From positions 5,270,001 through 5,334,000 of the forward strand of contig NC_059542.1 of assembly GCF_905220415.1 (NCBI RefSeq): a DNA stretch of 64,000 bases, given 5' to 3'. The DNA is from Colias croceus (Eukaryota; Arthropoda; Insecta; Lepidoptera; Pieridae). Positions 10,974 through 21,753 of the stretch are shown in pieces (the stretch's first letter is position 1; each line of letters opens with the position of its first letter). Under the pieces are notes generated by a model. It did no database searches, was not told where the DNA came from, and saw only the letters and a program-made list of their open reading frames with translations. The position numbers and the translations under genes are program-made.

Positions 10974-13338
10974 TCATGCATCACCACTTCCATTATGTCT
11001 TGTTTTTTTAGAGAGACTTTCATTATTCTTAGCGTTACTGTTATTATTTATATTTGAAGGTAAGCTTTGCAATCTGCCAGTACTGGCCGATCTTCGTATA
11101 GAGCTATGCCCTGGGTTTGTAATGGCCAAATTATGACTATGTGTACTATTTGATTGTGTGGCAATTAAGGCTTTGTTACACAAATCCAAAAACCTATTTA
11201 ATGTTTCGCCACTTATTCTATCGCCTTCTATAGTTGGATTTCTTTCCACGGGTGTTTCAACAGTCCTGTAGCGCTTGGGTAACACAATACTCAATATGTT
11301 AAAGAAGTTTAGTTGAAATGGTATGTTCAGTATGAAGTTGAAAATAATACTAACTAGCAACATTATGAGTAGGGCATTAAAAACTAGAAGGAGAATTCCT
11401 TGTACAATCTTGTTGAATGGGTACATTAGATCAGCTGAAACAAAATACAAGTATTATTATAAAATGATCATAGTTGCATCCAAAAAAAAGCGTGTGTGCC
11501 GAGCACACGTCTCAGAAGTGAAACTTCTTTGGCAAGATTCAAAGATACCAAAGTCCGACGATGTTGGTATCTTTGAATCTTTTCTCCATAACGTGACGGT
11601 ATTGCCATGACGGGACCTTGAAATTTTACTTTCAGCGCTCCTAAAAAAGTTTCACTTCAATAAATTATTTAATAAATGTATTGCCAATTAGCTATTACCT
11701 GTGATCCCATTAAGCATAGTGTTCACAGTGGCACTAATCGTAATCATGGGTTCAGATATAATGGTTGTAAACATTCTGATGCCTATTTTCAAAGGATTCA
11801 TATGTTTCAACATTATAAGTGGGTCTGGTGGTGTAACTTCACAGTTTGACGTCCAAAAGTACCATTTGCATGCATTTACAGCTGATAAAAACCTTGTTAC
11901 TTCTTCTTTTTCTGCTTCCTATGACCAGAAACAAATATAACAGTTATAGTTCGATAAACTAAAAAAAGAATCAGTTAAAATCAAAATCAGTTAAAAATAG
12001 AACTTTAAAATAAAAATAGAATCAGTTTATTTTAGTCAATAGATATATTGTCAATAGACAATAAAATAAATCTCTTTTCAATGGTGACTAATGAAAAATG
12101 GTATGAGTATGAGTGGGCACAAGGTTGATCACAGAATTTAGTTTAAGGACTTCTTTGTCTTCAAGATATGAAATAGTTTATTACTGCATTTAACTTTTTA
12201 AATATTTACATTAATTATTAATTCATTAGTCTAGTTTTAAATGCCATTATATAGGGTAAGGCATCGCAAATTCTACTAACGACGCATATTATCATTTTGA
12301 CCATAATTTGTCATTGGCTGATATTAATGAAAATAGTTGCATAAACTTTAAGATAATATTGTTATATATACTTACTTTATAGGAAATGAAAGCTTCATAT
12401 AGGTACAGTGCTACAGCTAGACAAATTAATATGTGTCTGTAGGATATGTACCGCCACAACCAAAATGTACTTGCTACACATGCAAGAATACTGAAACCCC
12501 ATGTGAGATAATCCTGAAATCATTAAAATTTTTTATTGATACAAATAGGAAATTAAAGTTTGGTTTATATTGATTACTTGGAAAGAACTGTTATTTTTTT
12601 TATTTTAAGCTCTCGCATAGTTTCTATCGTGGGCATTAAGCATGGAGAATGATTTCGATTCCGTAACGAAAATAACCTAACACCCCCCACACCAACTGGC
12701 ACAGCAGGGATACTTTTTAAGCTATGCAATAGCTTTACCGCGGCAGTCTCCAAGTGCCACACATCTTTTTTTATTCATAAAAGGAAATCTTTACCTTATA
12801 CTCTACTAAATATGTGTAAACATATTCACTCCAGGCCATTGCAATTTTTTCAGTTATTGAAGGTTTGTATATAGATTCCTCTACATATGCAATTGATCTC
12901 CGGAACATTTCTTCTGAAATAGCATTACTTGATGTTATGTACTCATCAAGAACATTCAATTGCTCTTGGCTATATTTCATTTGTAAAGATATATCAATTG
13001 TACTGTCGTCATTTTCCTAGAAATAAGGAAGTTCAAGGGATAAATAGATTTTAACATTACATTTAAAGCCACTATATGGGAGTTTATAGAATACTTGCCT
13101 TCTTTTGCCCGCTTTTCAGGATTATTGTCAACAGACGTTTGTAAAACCAATCACTCATTCCTTGGTTAGATTCCGTTTTAATTTTTATTACCTTTTTCGG
13201 CAATCTTAGATCTGGAGGAAGATTGTCTTCATTTATGTTTATCTGGTTATTTACTTCATCCCAAGGATCTGGTCCCATTTGAGCGGAACATTGTTGTGCA
13301 CCAAGAATTAAACATACAAAAATAAATGATTTCAACAT
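10974..13338 (-). CDS. CLCC1: CLCC1-like ER membrane protein (chloride channel CLIC-like protein 1)
   Basis: Five exons join in phase on the minus strand: 13338-13099, 13016-12795, 12513-12376, 11918-11699 and 11434-10974, giving 426 aa. Residues 1-19 form a signal peptide. An acidic luminal part (MGPDPWDEVNN) is followed by two membrane segments near 160-177 and 181-196, a Cys-containing loop with an NP-type stretch, and a third long hydrophobic segment near 283-302. The tail is Ser/Asn-rich and hydrophilic. The order signal peptide, WD-P motif, paired membrane helices, Cys loop, third helix matches CLCC1, an ER anion-channel or lipid-handling protein. Intron 1 needs a GC donor (AAG|GCAAGT). 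Family assignment rests on pattern recognition only. Confidence 0.75.
11480..11658 (-). mobile_element. MITE with GAAGTGAAACTTCTT terminal repeats, in CLCC1 intron 4
   Basis: GAAGTGAAACTTCTTT at 11515 is mirrored by AAGTTTCACTTC ending at 11658. A GCGTGTGTGC..GCACACG flank lies on one side. The same arrangement recurs, inverted relative to this copy, at 25131, 47027 and 49263. The inner part contains a short internal foldback (aagataccaaag/gatatctttgaa type). No coding capacity. Confidence 0.6.
13017..13098 (-). other. GC-AG intron 1 of the CLCC1-like gene
   Basis: The exon before it ends CAA AAG AAG and continues GCAAGT. The exon after it begins GAAAATGAC behind TTTCTAG. Only the GC donor keeps the frame; the nearby GTATTC alternative gives an immediate stop after joining. 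The intron is 82 bp. Confidence 0.7.
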
Positions 13339-14108
13339 TATTAAGTTGTCTTAATACTTTTGTGCAGTGTTCCTTGATGTATAGAAATATAATTTACATT
13401 TAAAAATTAAACTTCAAAGTTTGAAACTATGTATTTTACAACTACGAAACCGTTTACATTATAAAATACGAATTTCAATTTTCAACAGCTGTGAGCTGTT
13501 GAAGTAGGTATTCTTCTTCTTTAATGAAAACATGCATTATTTTCTGACAGTTGACATTGACACTTTGATTTAAGGTTTGTACACACCACATGTTTTGGAT
13601 TGAAAAAGTCAGTAGTGAAACTATGCCTAAAGATTGTTTCACTTCAAAAGTCCATAATTTTATTTAATGACTTCAAATTTCATAACACCGAGCTCCAAAA
13701 AGTTGAGACGTCACGGAAGTGAAGGAACGCCTGGTAGATGTGAAAAAATCGGTCATAATTTTATAGATAGTAAGCAGAAAGCGCCTACCTACATGTGTCT
13801 CGGATGATAAGGCAAATATATCGCAAAAAAGACACGTTCTGTATCTGTGACTGTCAAAACTCAAACTCGACTTTTCTATATGGCTGAGTCTGACGCATGT
13901 CTGACGCCTGACACTTGACACTTGACAGCCGAGTGGCGAGTGCCGACCATAATTTAAGCTTCTTGGTGCCGACGTGCTTATGAGCAAATTGCTCTGAGTC
14001 AGGTGCCGACTAATCACCTAATCACTAACACAGAACACATATTACCCTCGGTTCAACACAACCCACAATCTGCTGACACAATTTGTTGCAGTCGCGATTG
14101 AGCGTTCT
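13339..14108. other. Upstream region of the CLCC1-like gene
   Basis: Holds the presumed promoter and 5' UTR of the CLCC1-like gene. The stretch 13900-13930 contains short imperfect direct repeats (TCTGACGC, TGACACT). Frames here have no protein signature. Confidence 0.35.
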
Positions 14109-14670
14109 CTACTCACGATTCATCCAACCCTCAATCTGATGACACAATTTCATTCCGCGATTGCTTGCCACAACGTGTGCACGTCACGTCACGTCACTTT
14201 TTTTAATTCTCTGTAAAAAGAGGTTCTCTTATTGGAAGATTTTTGAGAACTTTAACTGTAGCATCCTTGTCGAGATCTTTGTATATTTCCAAAATAATTC
14301 TGAATGACTCATTTCTCATCTCTTTATTCATACAATTTTTGTTTTTTTTTGTCCCATAAATGAGGCATGTCCTTATAGATTTCGAAAATCTGGGTCCACA
14401 CAGTTTTTTCGACCCGGAGGCGCAAGAAACGTACAATCCGCCACAACGCTTGATCGCGATTGAGCCAAGATTGGAGCAATCACAATACTCACGTTTCAAC
14501 ACGCACACAATCTGCTGAGACAATTTGTCTGGTTGCTTCCGCGCCGATGCAATTCGCAACATGTTGGGTTACACCCCCAACGTGCCCTCAACTATACTAT
14601 TGACGACACAATCTGTCGGCTCACTGCAGATTGTGTCAACAGATTGTTGCTGAAATTGAATCGTGAGTAG
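14109..14670. mobile_element. Possible DNA element with CTACTCACGATTCA ends
   Basis: CTACTCACGATTCA at 14109-14122 is exactly inverted at 14657-14670. Subterminal copies of CACAATCTG..GACACAATTT appear near both ends and also just outside the left end. A 119-codon minus-strand frame (14203-14562) lies inside but matches nothing I recognise. Probably a non-autonomous transposon, superfamily unknown. Confidence 0.4.
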
Positions 14671-15393
14671 CTAGCATAATGTCAATTTTCACAGGTAATG
14701 TGAAAAGTTGAAATCTGAATTTAAAAAGTCCAAGTTGCAAGTGTCACGGTGTAAAACTTGGTGTTTGTCCGTGGTGTTTGTGTAAAGCACGTGTTAAGTG
14801 TGTGGTGTAAACTGATTACTAGGTAATGCTCTGTGGACAACTGTAGAGAAATCGCCGCCACGAAATAAGTCCCTGTCTTTCTTGTAAGGGCGATTCTCAC
14901 TCCAACAAAAAAAAAAATACGTTGGTTTTAACCACGTTTAAACAACTTATTTGTATTTTATTTATGTATCGTACAATTTTTATTATTATCGTCAAATGCT
15001 TTCTAAATGAATTTTAAAAATTACTTTATAATTTTATTATGACGAATAAATCCTTAGCAAATTCTTTTTTTTTTCCATGTAAAGTGTTGAGTTAAAAGTC
15101 AAAAATTTGTAAAAGTATTTGTGGTTAAACGTATTTTCTTTCTTTCTTCTTTCTTTCAAATTGTACAGAGCGCGTAAAGTAAAAAGAATAGTTAAGCTGC
15201 GCATTGGCGATTTATCGGTCTATTTGGTGTTATGAGGTGGTATAAGAATAACAAATAGGTAGTTGCGAAGCCACAATTCGCGAGCCTAGTTCAAAAATAA
15301 AATAATCGGCACATAGCTTATGTGCAAAACTCGATCCATGCGCAAACACACCCCATCACTTTCATCCAGCGTTCTTTTTACGTGACGCGTACT

Positions 15394-15438
15394 GTATCCG
15401 ATATCCGATATCGGATCGGATAATGTGAAAACGCTCTG
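15394..15438 (-). repeat. Solitary GATATCGG-type terminal repeat
   Basis: The sequence GTATCCGATATCCGATATCGG...GAAAACGCTCT matches the right end of the element at 1-851. No matching left end is visible upstream, so it is an orphan end from a truncated copy. Confidence 0.6.
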
Positions 15439-15470
15439 AGAGTGACTGAGATGCGGCACCTTAGGGCGTA

Positions 15471-15703
15471 TTCAGAAAGAAAGCTTGAAACTTATAAGCG
15501 CTTATAAGCGCTTATCGGCTCTTGTCAGCGCTGGTAACCTGCGCAGGAAAATATATGAACATGCGCCTATAAGCGCTGATCGGCGCCGACAAGTTCCGAC
15601 AAGCTTCAACAATGCTGGTGGCTGCCATATAAAATTTGTGTAGAACGAACCAGCATTGACAAGCGCCGATAAGCGCTTACAAGTTTCAAGCTTTCTTTCT
15701 GAA
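15471..15703. mobile_element. 233-bp foldback MITE nested in the mariner terminal repeat
   Basis: TTCAGAAAGAAAGCTTGAAAC at the left is inverted at the right end, followed inward by repeated TATAAGCGCTTA palindromes. TA stands on both sides (15469-15470 and 15704-15705), and removing the MITE plus one TA restores the mariner repeat. The TA duplication fits Tc1/mariner-type mobilisation. Confidence 0.8.
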
Positions 15704-15904
15704 TACCTAGTGCACACTAAAAGTTTTGCGTTTCTGGCCATCCATAAATGTTTGAATTTCGAATGTTATATTTTTTTAACACATGAAGTCTCATTAGTTG
15801 AGGAAAAAAAAATTTGGCGGGTAGCGCTTATCAATTTTTTTTTATCTCAAGTTAAAGTTGGTTGTCCGTAGCAAAAACGGAACTAACACGAAACAATTTT
15901 AGGG

Positions 15905-16924
15905 CGATGATTTTTGATGATTTTAAAAGTTCGCTTTCTCCGAAAGCTTGCACTGCTGGCCTTCAAAATACTTTTGGGAGGGAAGCACCTCATTTGAGCA
16001 CTGTAAGGCATTGATATGCTGAATTTCATCGCGATCGTGTTTCTCTCTATGATGACATTCGTGAAGGTCGACCCTCAACTGCGATCACGGAGGAAAATAT
16101 GGCTACCGTCAGATAACTAATTTAAGAAAATTGCCATATCACTTATTAGGAGATTCGAGGACATTTGGGGATTAGTATGAGCCAAATTCAGAAAATTTTA
16201 CATGAACATTTCAAAATTAGGAAGCTTGGTTGCCGTTGGATTGCTCCCAAACTCACTCCATTACAAAAACGACATCGAGTAGATTGGTGTTAAGAAATGC
16301 TATTAAAGTACAATTACGGACATTCTAATGCCGTGTATAATATCATGACAGGATATGAAATATGAATATTTGGTTATATTTCAGAAATAAAACACCAATA
16401 TTCTTTGTGGGTGTTTGAAAGTGACAGCAAACCAACCAAATTGAGGCAGGCGAGAAGGGTCGGAAAACAAATGATTGCATTATTTTTCTCTAAGACGAAT
16501 CCTGTCTGCACTATCCCACTTGAGTAACAAAAGACTGTTAATGCCGAGTGGTAAATCACTATTTATTTGCCCAATGTCTTAGAAAAAATAAGAGAAGCGA
16601 CCTAGAAGTTGCATCTTGTTGCACCATGACAGTGCTTCGGCGCACACCGCGAACAAAACAAAGTCATTTTTGGCTTCTGAAAACTTAGAGCACGTGACTC
16701 ATGCCGCACGCAGTCCTAACCTAGCACCTTGCGATTTCTTCCTTTTCCCAAAAATCTATGATTCAATGAGTGGTTCGACATTTACGTGGCCAGAAGAGGC
16801 CGTGGTTGCTTTCAAACAGCACGCAGAAAACATACCCTCGGACCAATGGTTCTCATGTTTCCAGAAATGGTTTGAACGGATGAAAAAGTGTTTTAAATGT
16901 AACGGAGAATACTTAAAAAAATAG
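15905..16924 (+). pseudogene. Mariner transposase pseudogene
   Basis: The last open part (about 16613-16924) reads LHHDSASAHTA, then SPNLAPCDFFLFPK and a KWFERMKKCFKCNGEYLKK end. These are the catalytic-core and C-terminal hallmarks of mariner transposases, including the HHD and D(34)D-type residues. Upstream, frames translate to REGRPSTA, the LGISMSQIQKILHE helix-turn-helix region and a W(I)APKLTPLQK stretch, but in-frame stops and shifts interrupt them (for example near 16112, 16128 and 16291). It cannot encode a working enzyme. Confidence 0.85.
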
Positions 16925-17331
16925 TAAATATAATATTAGACAAATAAATTGTTTTATTTATTAGTTACGCAAAACTTTCAGTGTGGCCCACGTACGCCCT
17001 TAGAGTAATAAATTTCGGTGTCATTATCGTCGTCGTAACTTTTAGAGTTTAGGGTCCAGTCGAGTCGAATTGGGAATCTATTTATTATGGAGAGTAACTA
17101 CACTTTTTCTTACTTCGTATCCTGTATATATTATTTACGGTATTATTTTAGAATAAAAAAAATACCTTTAGCTTGTTAAGTAATTTGTAAAACATAATTT
17201 TATATCTTTAATAATGCCGTACAAAGCACACACAAATAAGTCAAGTACGAGACAGACTCGCGAAAAGCTAAAAGAGTACAGTTCAATTCAAACTTATTGG
17301 CGGTTCGGAAGTTAGGTGCAGTACGGGTGCG

Positions 17332-17950
17332 CCTAATGCCGGGTCCAGACTGGTGAAACGTAACATGCAATGTAACATGCAATGAAAGAATTCACCGTCC
17401 ACATTGCTGCAATGTATCATGAAAGGTAACACACTTTGTAACAATTTCTCATAGTTTGGACGTCTTGCGCGCGCGAATTGTGCATTACACGCGCATGCTA
17501 CGAGCATTACAAGCCGCGCGCGGAGCGATCCGAAATTTGTCGGTTTTTCGACGAACATAAAGGGGCGCGTAGTGTGCGCAGAGCAGCCAATGTGGACGGT
17601 CGTTTGAGAACGCAACGAACATGGAGGACGAGACTGCGTGGAATTTTTGTTTGGTATATTTTGGTTGGTTAATTTATGTTTGGTATTATTAATAATGAAG
17701 TACTCGTCATAGCAAGAATGTGGTCTTCGGACTCCATGCTTCGTGTGATCTACCGGTTTGACGCGCACGAAAAAAACGTGTATCGAAGGGCCGTGTTCGC
17801 GGCAGAATAGCGGAAACAGACGAACGCGGGATGTTCGTAGTGAATGCGCGTTATGAACGCGCTATGCGTCCACACCAGCAGCGAACATGCAATGAAAGGC
17901 AGAATGTTACATTGCATGTTACGTTTCACCAGTCTGGACCCGGCATTAGG
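17332..17950. mobile_element. DNA element with long CCGGGTCCAGACTGG terminal repeats
   Basis: The first ~45 bases, CCTAATGCCGGGTCCAGACT onward, are inverted almost exactly at 17905-17950. Additional copies of ACATGCAATG lie subterminally. The GC-richer interior contains frames without protein features. A 619-bp non-autonomous DNA transposon is the simplest reading. The target duplication is not clear. Confidence 0.7.
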
Positions 17951-18049
17951 GTTCATACGCACTATGCGGGTAGCCGCATTGCGGGTAGCCACCAGTGGTA
18001 CATAATTATTAATTACCTAATTAAAATTATTTAAAATTACATAAGATGA

Positions 18050-19200
18050 TTATTATTTCATTTATAATGAGTTACTTATTTGGCTTATCGTCAGTAAAAT
18101 AATGATGATAAACTTTAACATTAATGTTATCATCTTACGTAACGTAATTACGCCCAATACGCCTTTGTAATAGCGTCGTTGTCTAAATTGTAAGAACCAA
18201 ACGGACTGAGAGCGATTTTTAAAGTGAAACTTTTATTACATCGTCTCAAACTTTTTGGTCTGTGTAGCGCATGTCGCGTGACGCACTATACGTACGATAA
18301 TTATCGTACAAATACGATAATTTTAGTTTCACTTTTACCGTGGTTTCATAAATAGTCCATTGAAATGTTACATTTTTTTGGCCTAACCTTGTGTTTTTTA
18401 GAGGACGCAATTTTATTTTTTTGATGTGTAGGGGGGGTCAGTGTGAAGCTAAAACCAAGTTTGTGGGGTCGCCACCCGTGTCCCACGGCCGCCATCTTGA
18501 AAATAGCGGTTGAAATGGTTTTTACGAAATATCTCTTAGACTATTAATAAGATTAATCTGATAAAAAACAATTGTAAACATTATTTGTTGCAAATTAAAT
18601 TCTCTACAATTTTGGTCCAGTAACTTTTTGTCGTAGAACAATAAATAAAAAAGTTATAAGAGAAAATGTTCAGAAATTAGAGCTATTTATATTTTTCAAT
18701 AAAACTTTTTTTTATCATTTTACGAAGAAATGATATCAGACCATTTTTGTAGATTGTTTTTTGAGGAACAACTTTTATATACAACATTTTTTCATTACGT
18801 CAATAACTAAGGATTTACAGCGCCCTGAAGTGAGTACTATTTTTCAGTACTAACTATACATAATATATCGGCTATTGGCTCTTTTCCCAGACTCTAGAAC
18901 AATGGAAGCACACAGCAGAACATTTCAGCCCTGCTTTTCAATGTAAAAAAAACGCGCTTCCAGGCTCTACCTCCTGGGTGATGGGGAAAACTGTCAATAA
19001 TTAATTATTATTAATAATATTGCAAAATTAAAAAAGCAATTTACTGACTTTTAACGCTTGTGTAAAATCAACCGTTTATACTAGTGACCTACACTTTATG
19101 GCATTTGATTGTAAAATATATTAGGAACCATTTCGAATCAAAATTAAGCTCTATTAATAAGACATTACATGATAAAATTAAACAAATATTGAAAAAGTCC
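18050..19200. other. Intergenic DNA, probably degraded repeat material
   Basis: No coding region is supported. A palindrome ACGTACGATAATTATCGTAC lies near 18290, between a GTGAAACTT (18223) and an inverted AGTTTCAC (18326), so 18223-18340 may be a MITE scrap. A G-run with unusually GC-rich sequence at 18430-18500 looks like part of an old dispersed repeat. Confidence 0.35.
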
Positions 19201-19210
19201 CCAGGGCACT

Positions 19211-20058
19211 ATTATTGGCACTCGGTGGTATAGTGATTAACATAATGAAAGGTACAATGACTGGCACTGCCAATAATTATACACGTGGTATGCCAATCAA
19301 TACGACGGAGAACAAATAGTGTTGGGAATAGGCTTGCAATAATAAAATGCTGCAACAAATAGTAGCTAGGTATCTATTAACTGTTATAAGCCATGCAGAT
19401 TAAAGAATCGAATTGAAAATGGGCGTCCGCTCGCTTCGTGATTGATCCGCCTCTCATACGTTCTCGCTCTTCCTAATATAGATTGAAAAAAATGCAAGAT
19501 GTAAAATGATTTATCTTGAATATCTTTGTTGAATTGAATAATAATAAAAAAATCTGGCTTAATTCACATAGCACCATCCAACATTGTGTTTACTACCTAA
19601 ATTAAATACCTTTTTTTAATTACATATTGTTATACCTACATGTTTTAGCACCTTAGACACAACATGATTTTGTTACGAAGAAATCAAATCCAGGACCTTC
19701 TGCGTAGGAGGCAATGTTACTTTCTATCAGGCCTGTTATTGTTATTATAATTATTTACCTAATAAATCACATGAACGTTAGCACATCACTACTACTCCTC
19801 ATTAAAAGTAGGTATAATTATTGGCACCATACGAGTATAATGATTGGCCCTGCCAATCGCCTTAAAAGTACAATAATTGGCCCTGCCAAAATTTGGATGC
19901 AGACTCACTATCACCATAATATGGCTTTTTATGAATAGAACTTTTAATGCACGTCATAAAAAGTCCAAAATCTAACATGGATAATTGTTAAACCGTTATC
20001 TATTCATTGGCCCCCGTGCCAAAAAACTGTACTCATTTGCACCCCGTCATTGGCACCC
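19211..20058. repeat. Cluster of TTGGC-NNN-GCCAA palindromes and half-sites
   Basis: Within 850 bp, whole or half copies of a short palindrome recur: near 19214 (half), 19261 (TGGCACTGCCAAT), 19290 (half), 19820 (half), 19844 (ATTGGCCCTGCCAAT), 19877 (ATTGGCCCTGCCAA), 20009 (TTGGCCCCCGTGCCAA) and 20050 (half). Most are preceded by AAT/ATT runs. Clusters of this kind are typical of subterminal repeats bound by a transposase, but no terminal repeats were found. Confidence 0.55.
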
Positions 20059-20544
20059 CAAGAACTCAATAATCAACAGATTTTTATGACAAATTTTGCT
20101 TTAAAACTGTAATATAATAACTCATTAACAAGTACAAACAACACACCAATCATTTATTAATCTAGTAACAAAGAAAAACAACTTACAAACTTACCCAGTA
20201 TTAGAAAAATTTGTTAAAAAATCACGATAAAGTTGTTGCGCTCGGAACCATGACAGAAAAGATTTTTTTTCTCCGTGTTACGAGTTATTAAAATTCATAA
20301 CTACCATTTAGTGTTGCCCATAAATAATGGGGGCATTATTTGGTAAATTTTATTTTTGATAATTAGTCAGCGAACCATAATAATTGCATGTTAAACCTCA
20401 GTACCCGTTACCCTACATAATTCCTAAAATCGTACGGAAATGTGTGAAATAAATTATTTTATACACATTTCCTAGGAAATCTATACATTTCCTAAATAGC
20501 TATCGGAAATGTAAAACATTTAAGATATTGATATGTCGCAGGCT

Positions 20545-20760
20545 AGTTGTCTATACATCTATACAAATATTATAAAGAGGAAAGGTTTGATTTTTTGTTT
20601 GTTTGTTTGTATGAATTGAATAGGCTCCGAAACTACTTGGCAGATTTGAAAAATTCTTTCACTGTTGGAAAGCTACATCATTTCTGAGTGACATAGGCTA
20701 TATTTCATTTTCAAAAAAAATAGGCATCCTTACTAAAATTACGATAACGTAATCCAAGGT
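20545..20760 (+). mobile_element. Helitron-like 5' fragment
   Basis: Begins CTATACAAATATTATAAAGAGGAAAGG and continues with the GTTTGTTTGTTTGTATG stretch seen at the 5' end of lepidopteran Helitron-like elements. No 3' hairpin follows directly. The 3' end at 21302 belongs to the adjacent copy or to the same interrupted element. Confidence 0.4.
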
Positions 20761-21097
20761 GTGAAAAAAATATCAAAAAACTACCTTACATCGCGTGCGC
20801 TGCGAAAACTGTTGATGATAGAACAAAATGATATACTACATTTTTTTAGAACACACCATTGTCTACAAAAAATCAGCGGCAGCATATCTCTAACTATTAC
20901 AGTCATGTCACAATAAGCGTTTTTTTATTGAAAAAAAGAAATTAAAATACCACCGCTACAAAAAGCTCTTTATTTGTACCTTGGTATTAACCCTTATCAA
21001 AATAAATGATGTATTATTTAATATTATATAATATTTTAATAGCCATAAATATTACACTGTTTTTAGCTTTGTTGATTCTACACGTTGGGAAATGTAA

Positions 21098-21302
21098 TAC
21101 TTATAATAAATGCGAAAGTTTGTGAGGATGGATGTACCTACTCACTCTTTCACGCAAATACTACTGAAGATTACATTGAAATTTAGTATACATATATAGA
21201 GGGTAACTTGGATAAACATATATGTATATCCCGGAAATCCCACAGGAACGGGAACTATGCGGGTTTTTTTAAACGCGGGCGAAGCCGCGGGCGGAATGCT
21301 AG
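21098..21302 (+). mobile_element. Helitron-like element upstream of PFAS
   Basis: Starts near TACTTATAATAAATGCGAAAG and ends in GCGGGCGAAGCCGCGGGCGG then AATGCTAG. It closely matches the copy at 47624-47844, sharing the ATAGAGGGTAACTTGGAT and TCCCGGAAATCCCAC blocks. Confidence 0.6.
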
Positions 21303-21480
21303 TATAATATAATCTAGCCGTAGGTGTTTAATCTAAGCAATCGATAATCTTTTGGACATCACTTCGTATCATTCGTTGACGGTTGAGCTGTCAATTGTCA
21401 AAAGGCTAGTCTCTAAGAGCAATTAACCTAGCTAGTCTAGACCAAGTCTAGACAGGCGGACTGCGGAGTGCGGACAGACT

Positions 21481-21673
21481 GTGTGCCTAGTGCGAGTTTT
21501 CATCGAGTACGAAACGTTACTATCGCGTCTGCGTCACAGCGAAATTTGTATGGGGAATCAAAGCTTCCCCATACGTCCGCTAGGGGCGCTGTTCGATTTC
21601 CCATACTAATTCGGCTGTGACGAAAACGCGATAGTAACGTTTCGTACTCGATGAAAACTCGCACTAGGCACAC
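21481..21673. mobile_element. Near-perfect foldback MITE in the PFAS promoter
   Basis: GTGTGCCTAGTGCGAGTTTT at 21481 is inverted exactly at the right end, and pairing extends with few mismatches for about 75 bases per arm around a short centre. The right end lies 80 bp before the PFAS start codon, so it is inside the promoter or 5' UTR. Confidence 0.75.
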
Positions 21674-21753
21674 TGGTCCGTGGTCGGTCGAGTGACGAGT
21701 GTCGAGTTAGTAAATTTGGAATCTCAGTAGGAAGTAGTCGTGCTAAATACAAG

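Larger units (their letters stand above)
15461..17002 (+). mobile_element. Dead mariner element, interrupted by a MITE in its left terminal repeat
   Basis: The right terminal repeat, read inward, is TAAGGGCGTACGTGGGCC then ACACTGAAAGTTTTGCG. The left repeat is split: TTAGGGCGTA at 15461-15470, a 233-bp MITE, then CCTAGTGCACACTAAAAGTTTTGCG from about 15706. Without the MITE the element is about 1.3 kb, the usual mariner size. It encloses a broken mariner transposase. Confidence 0.8.

Noticed and set aside
14203..14562. 119-codon minus-strand frame as a host gene
   Set aside because: It lies inside a putative inverted-repeat element, matches no family I know, and has no convincing splice partners.
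17283..17768. 161-codon minus-strand frame as a gene
   Set aside because: It overlaps the terminal repeat of the 17332-17950 element and reads through its repeat; GC-rich repeats produce such open frames by chance.
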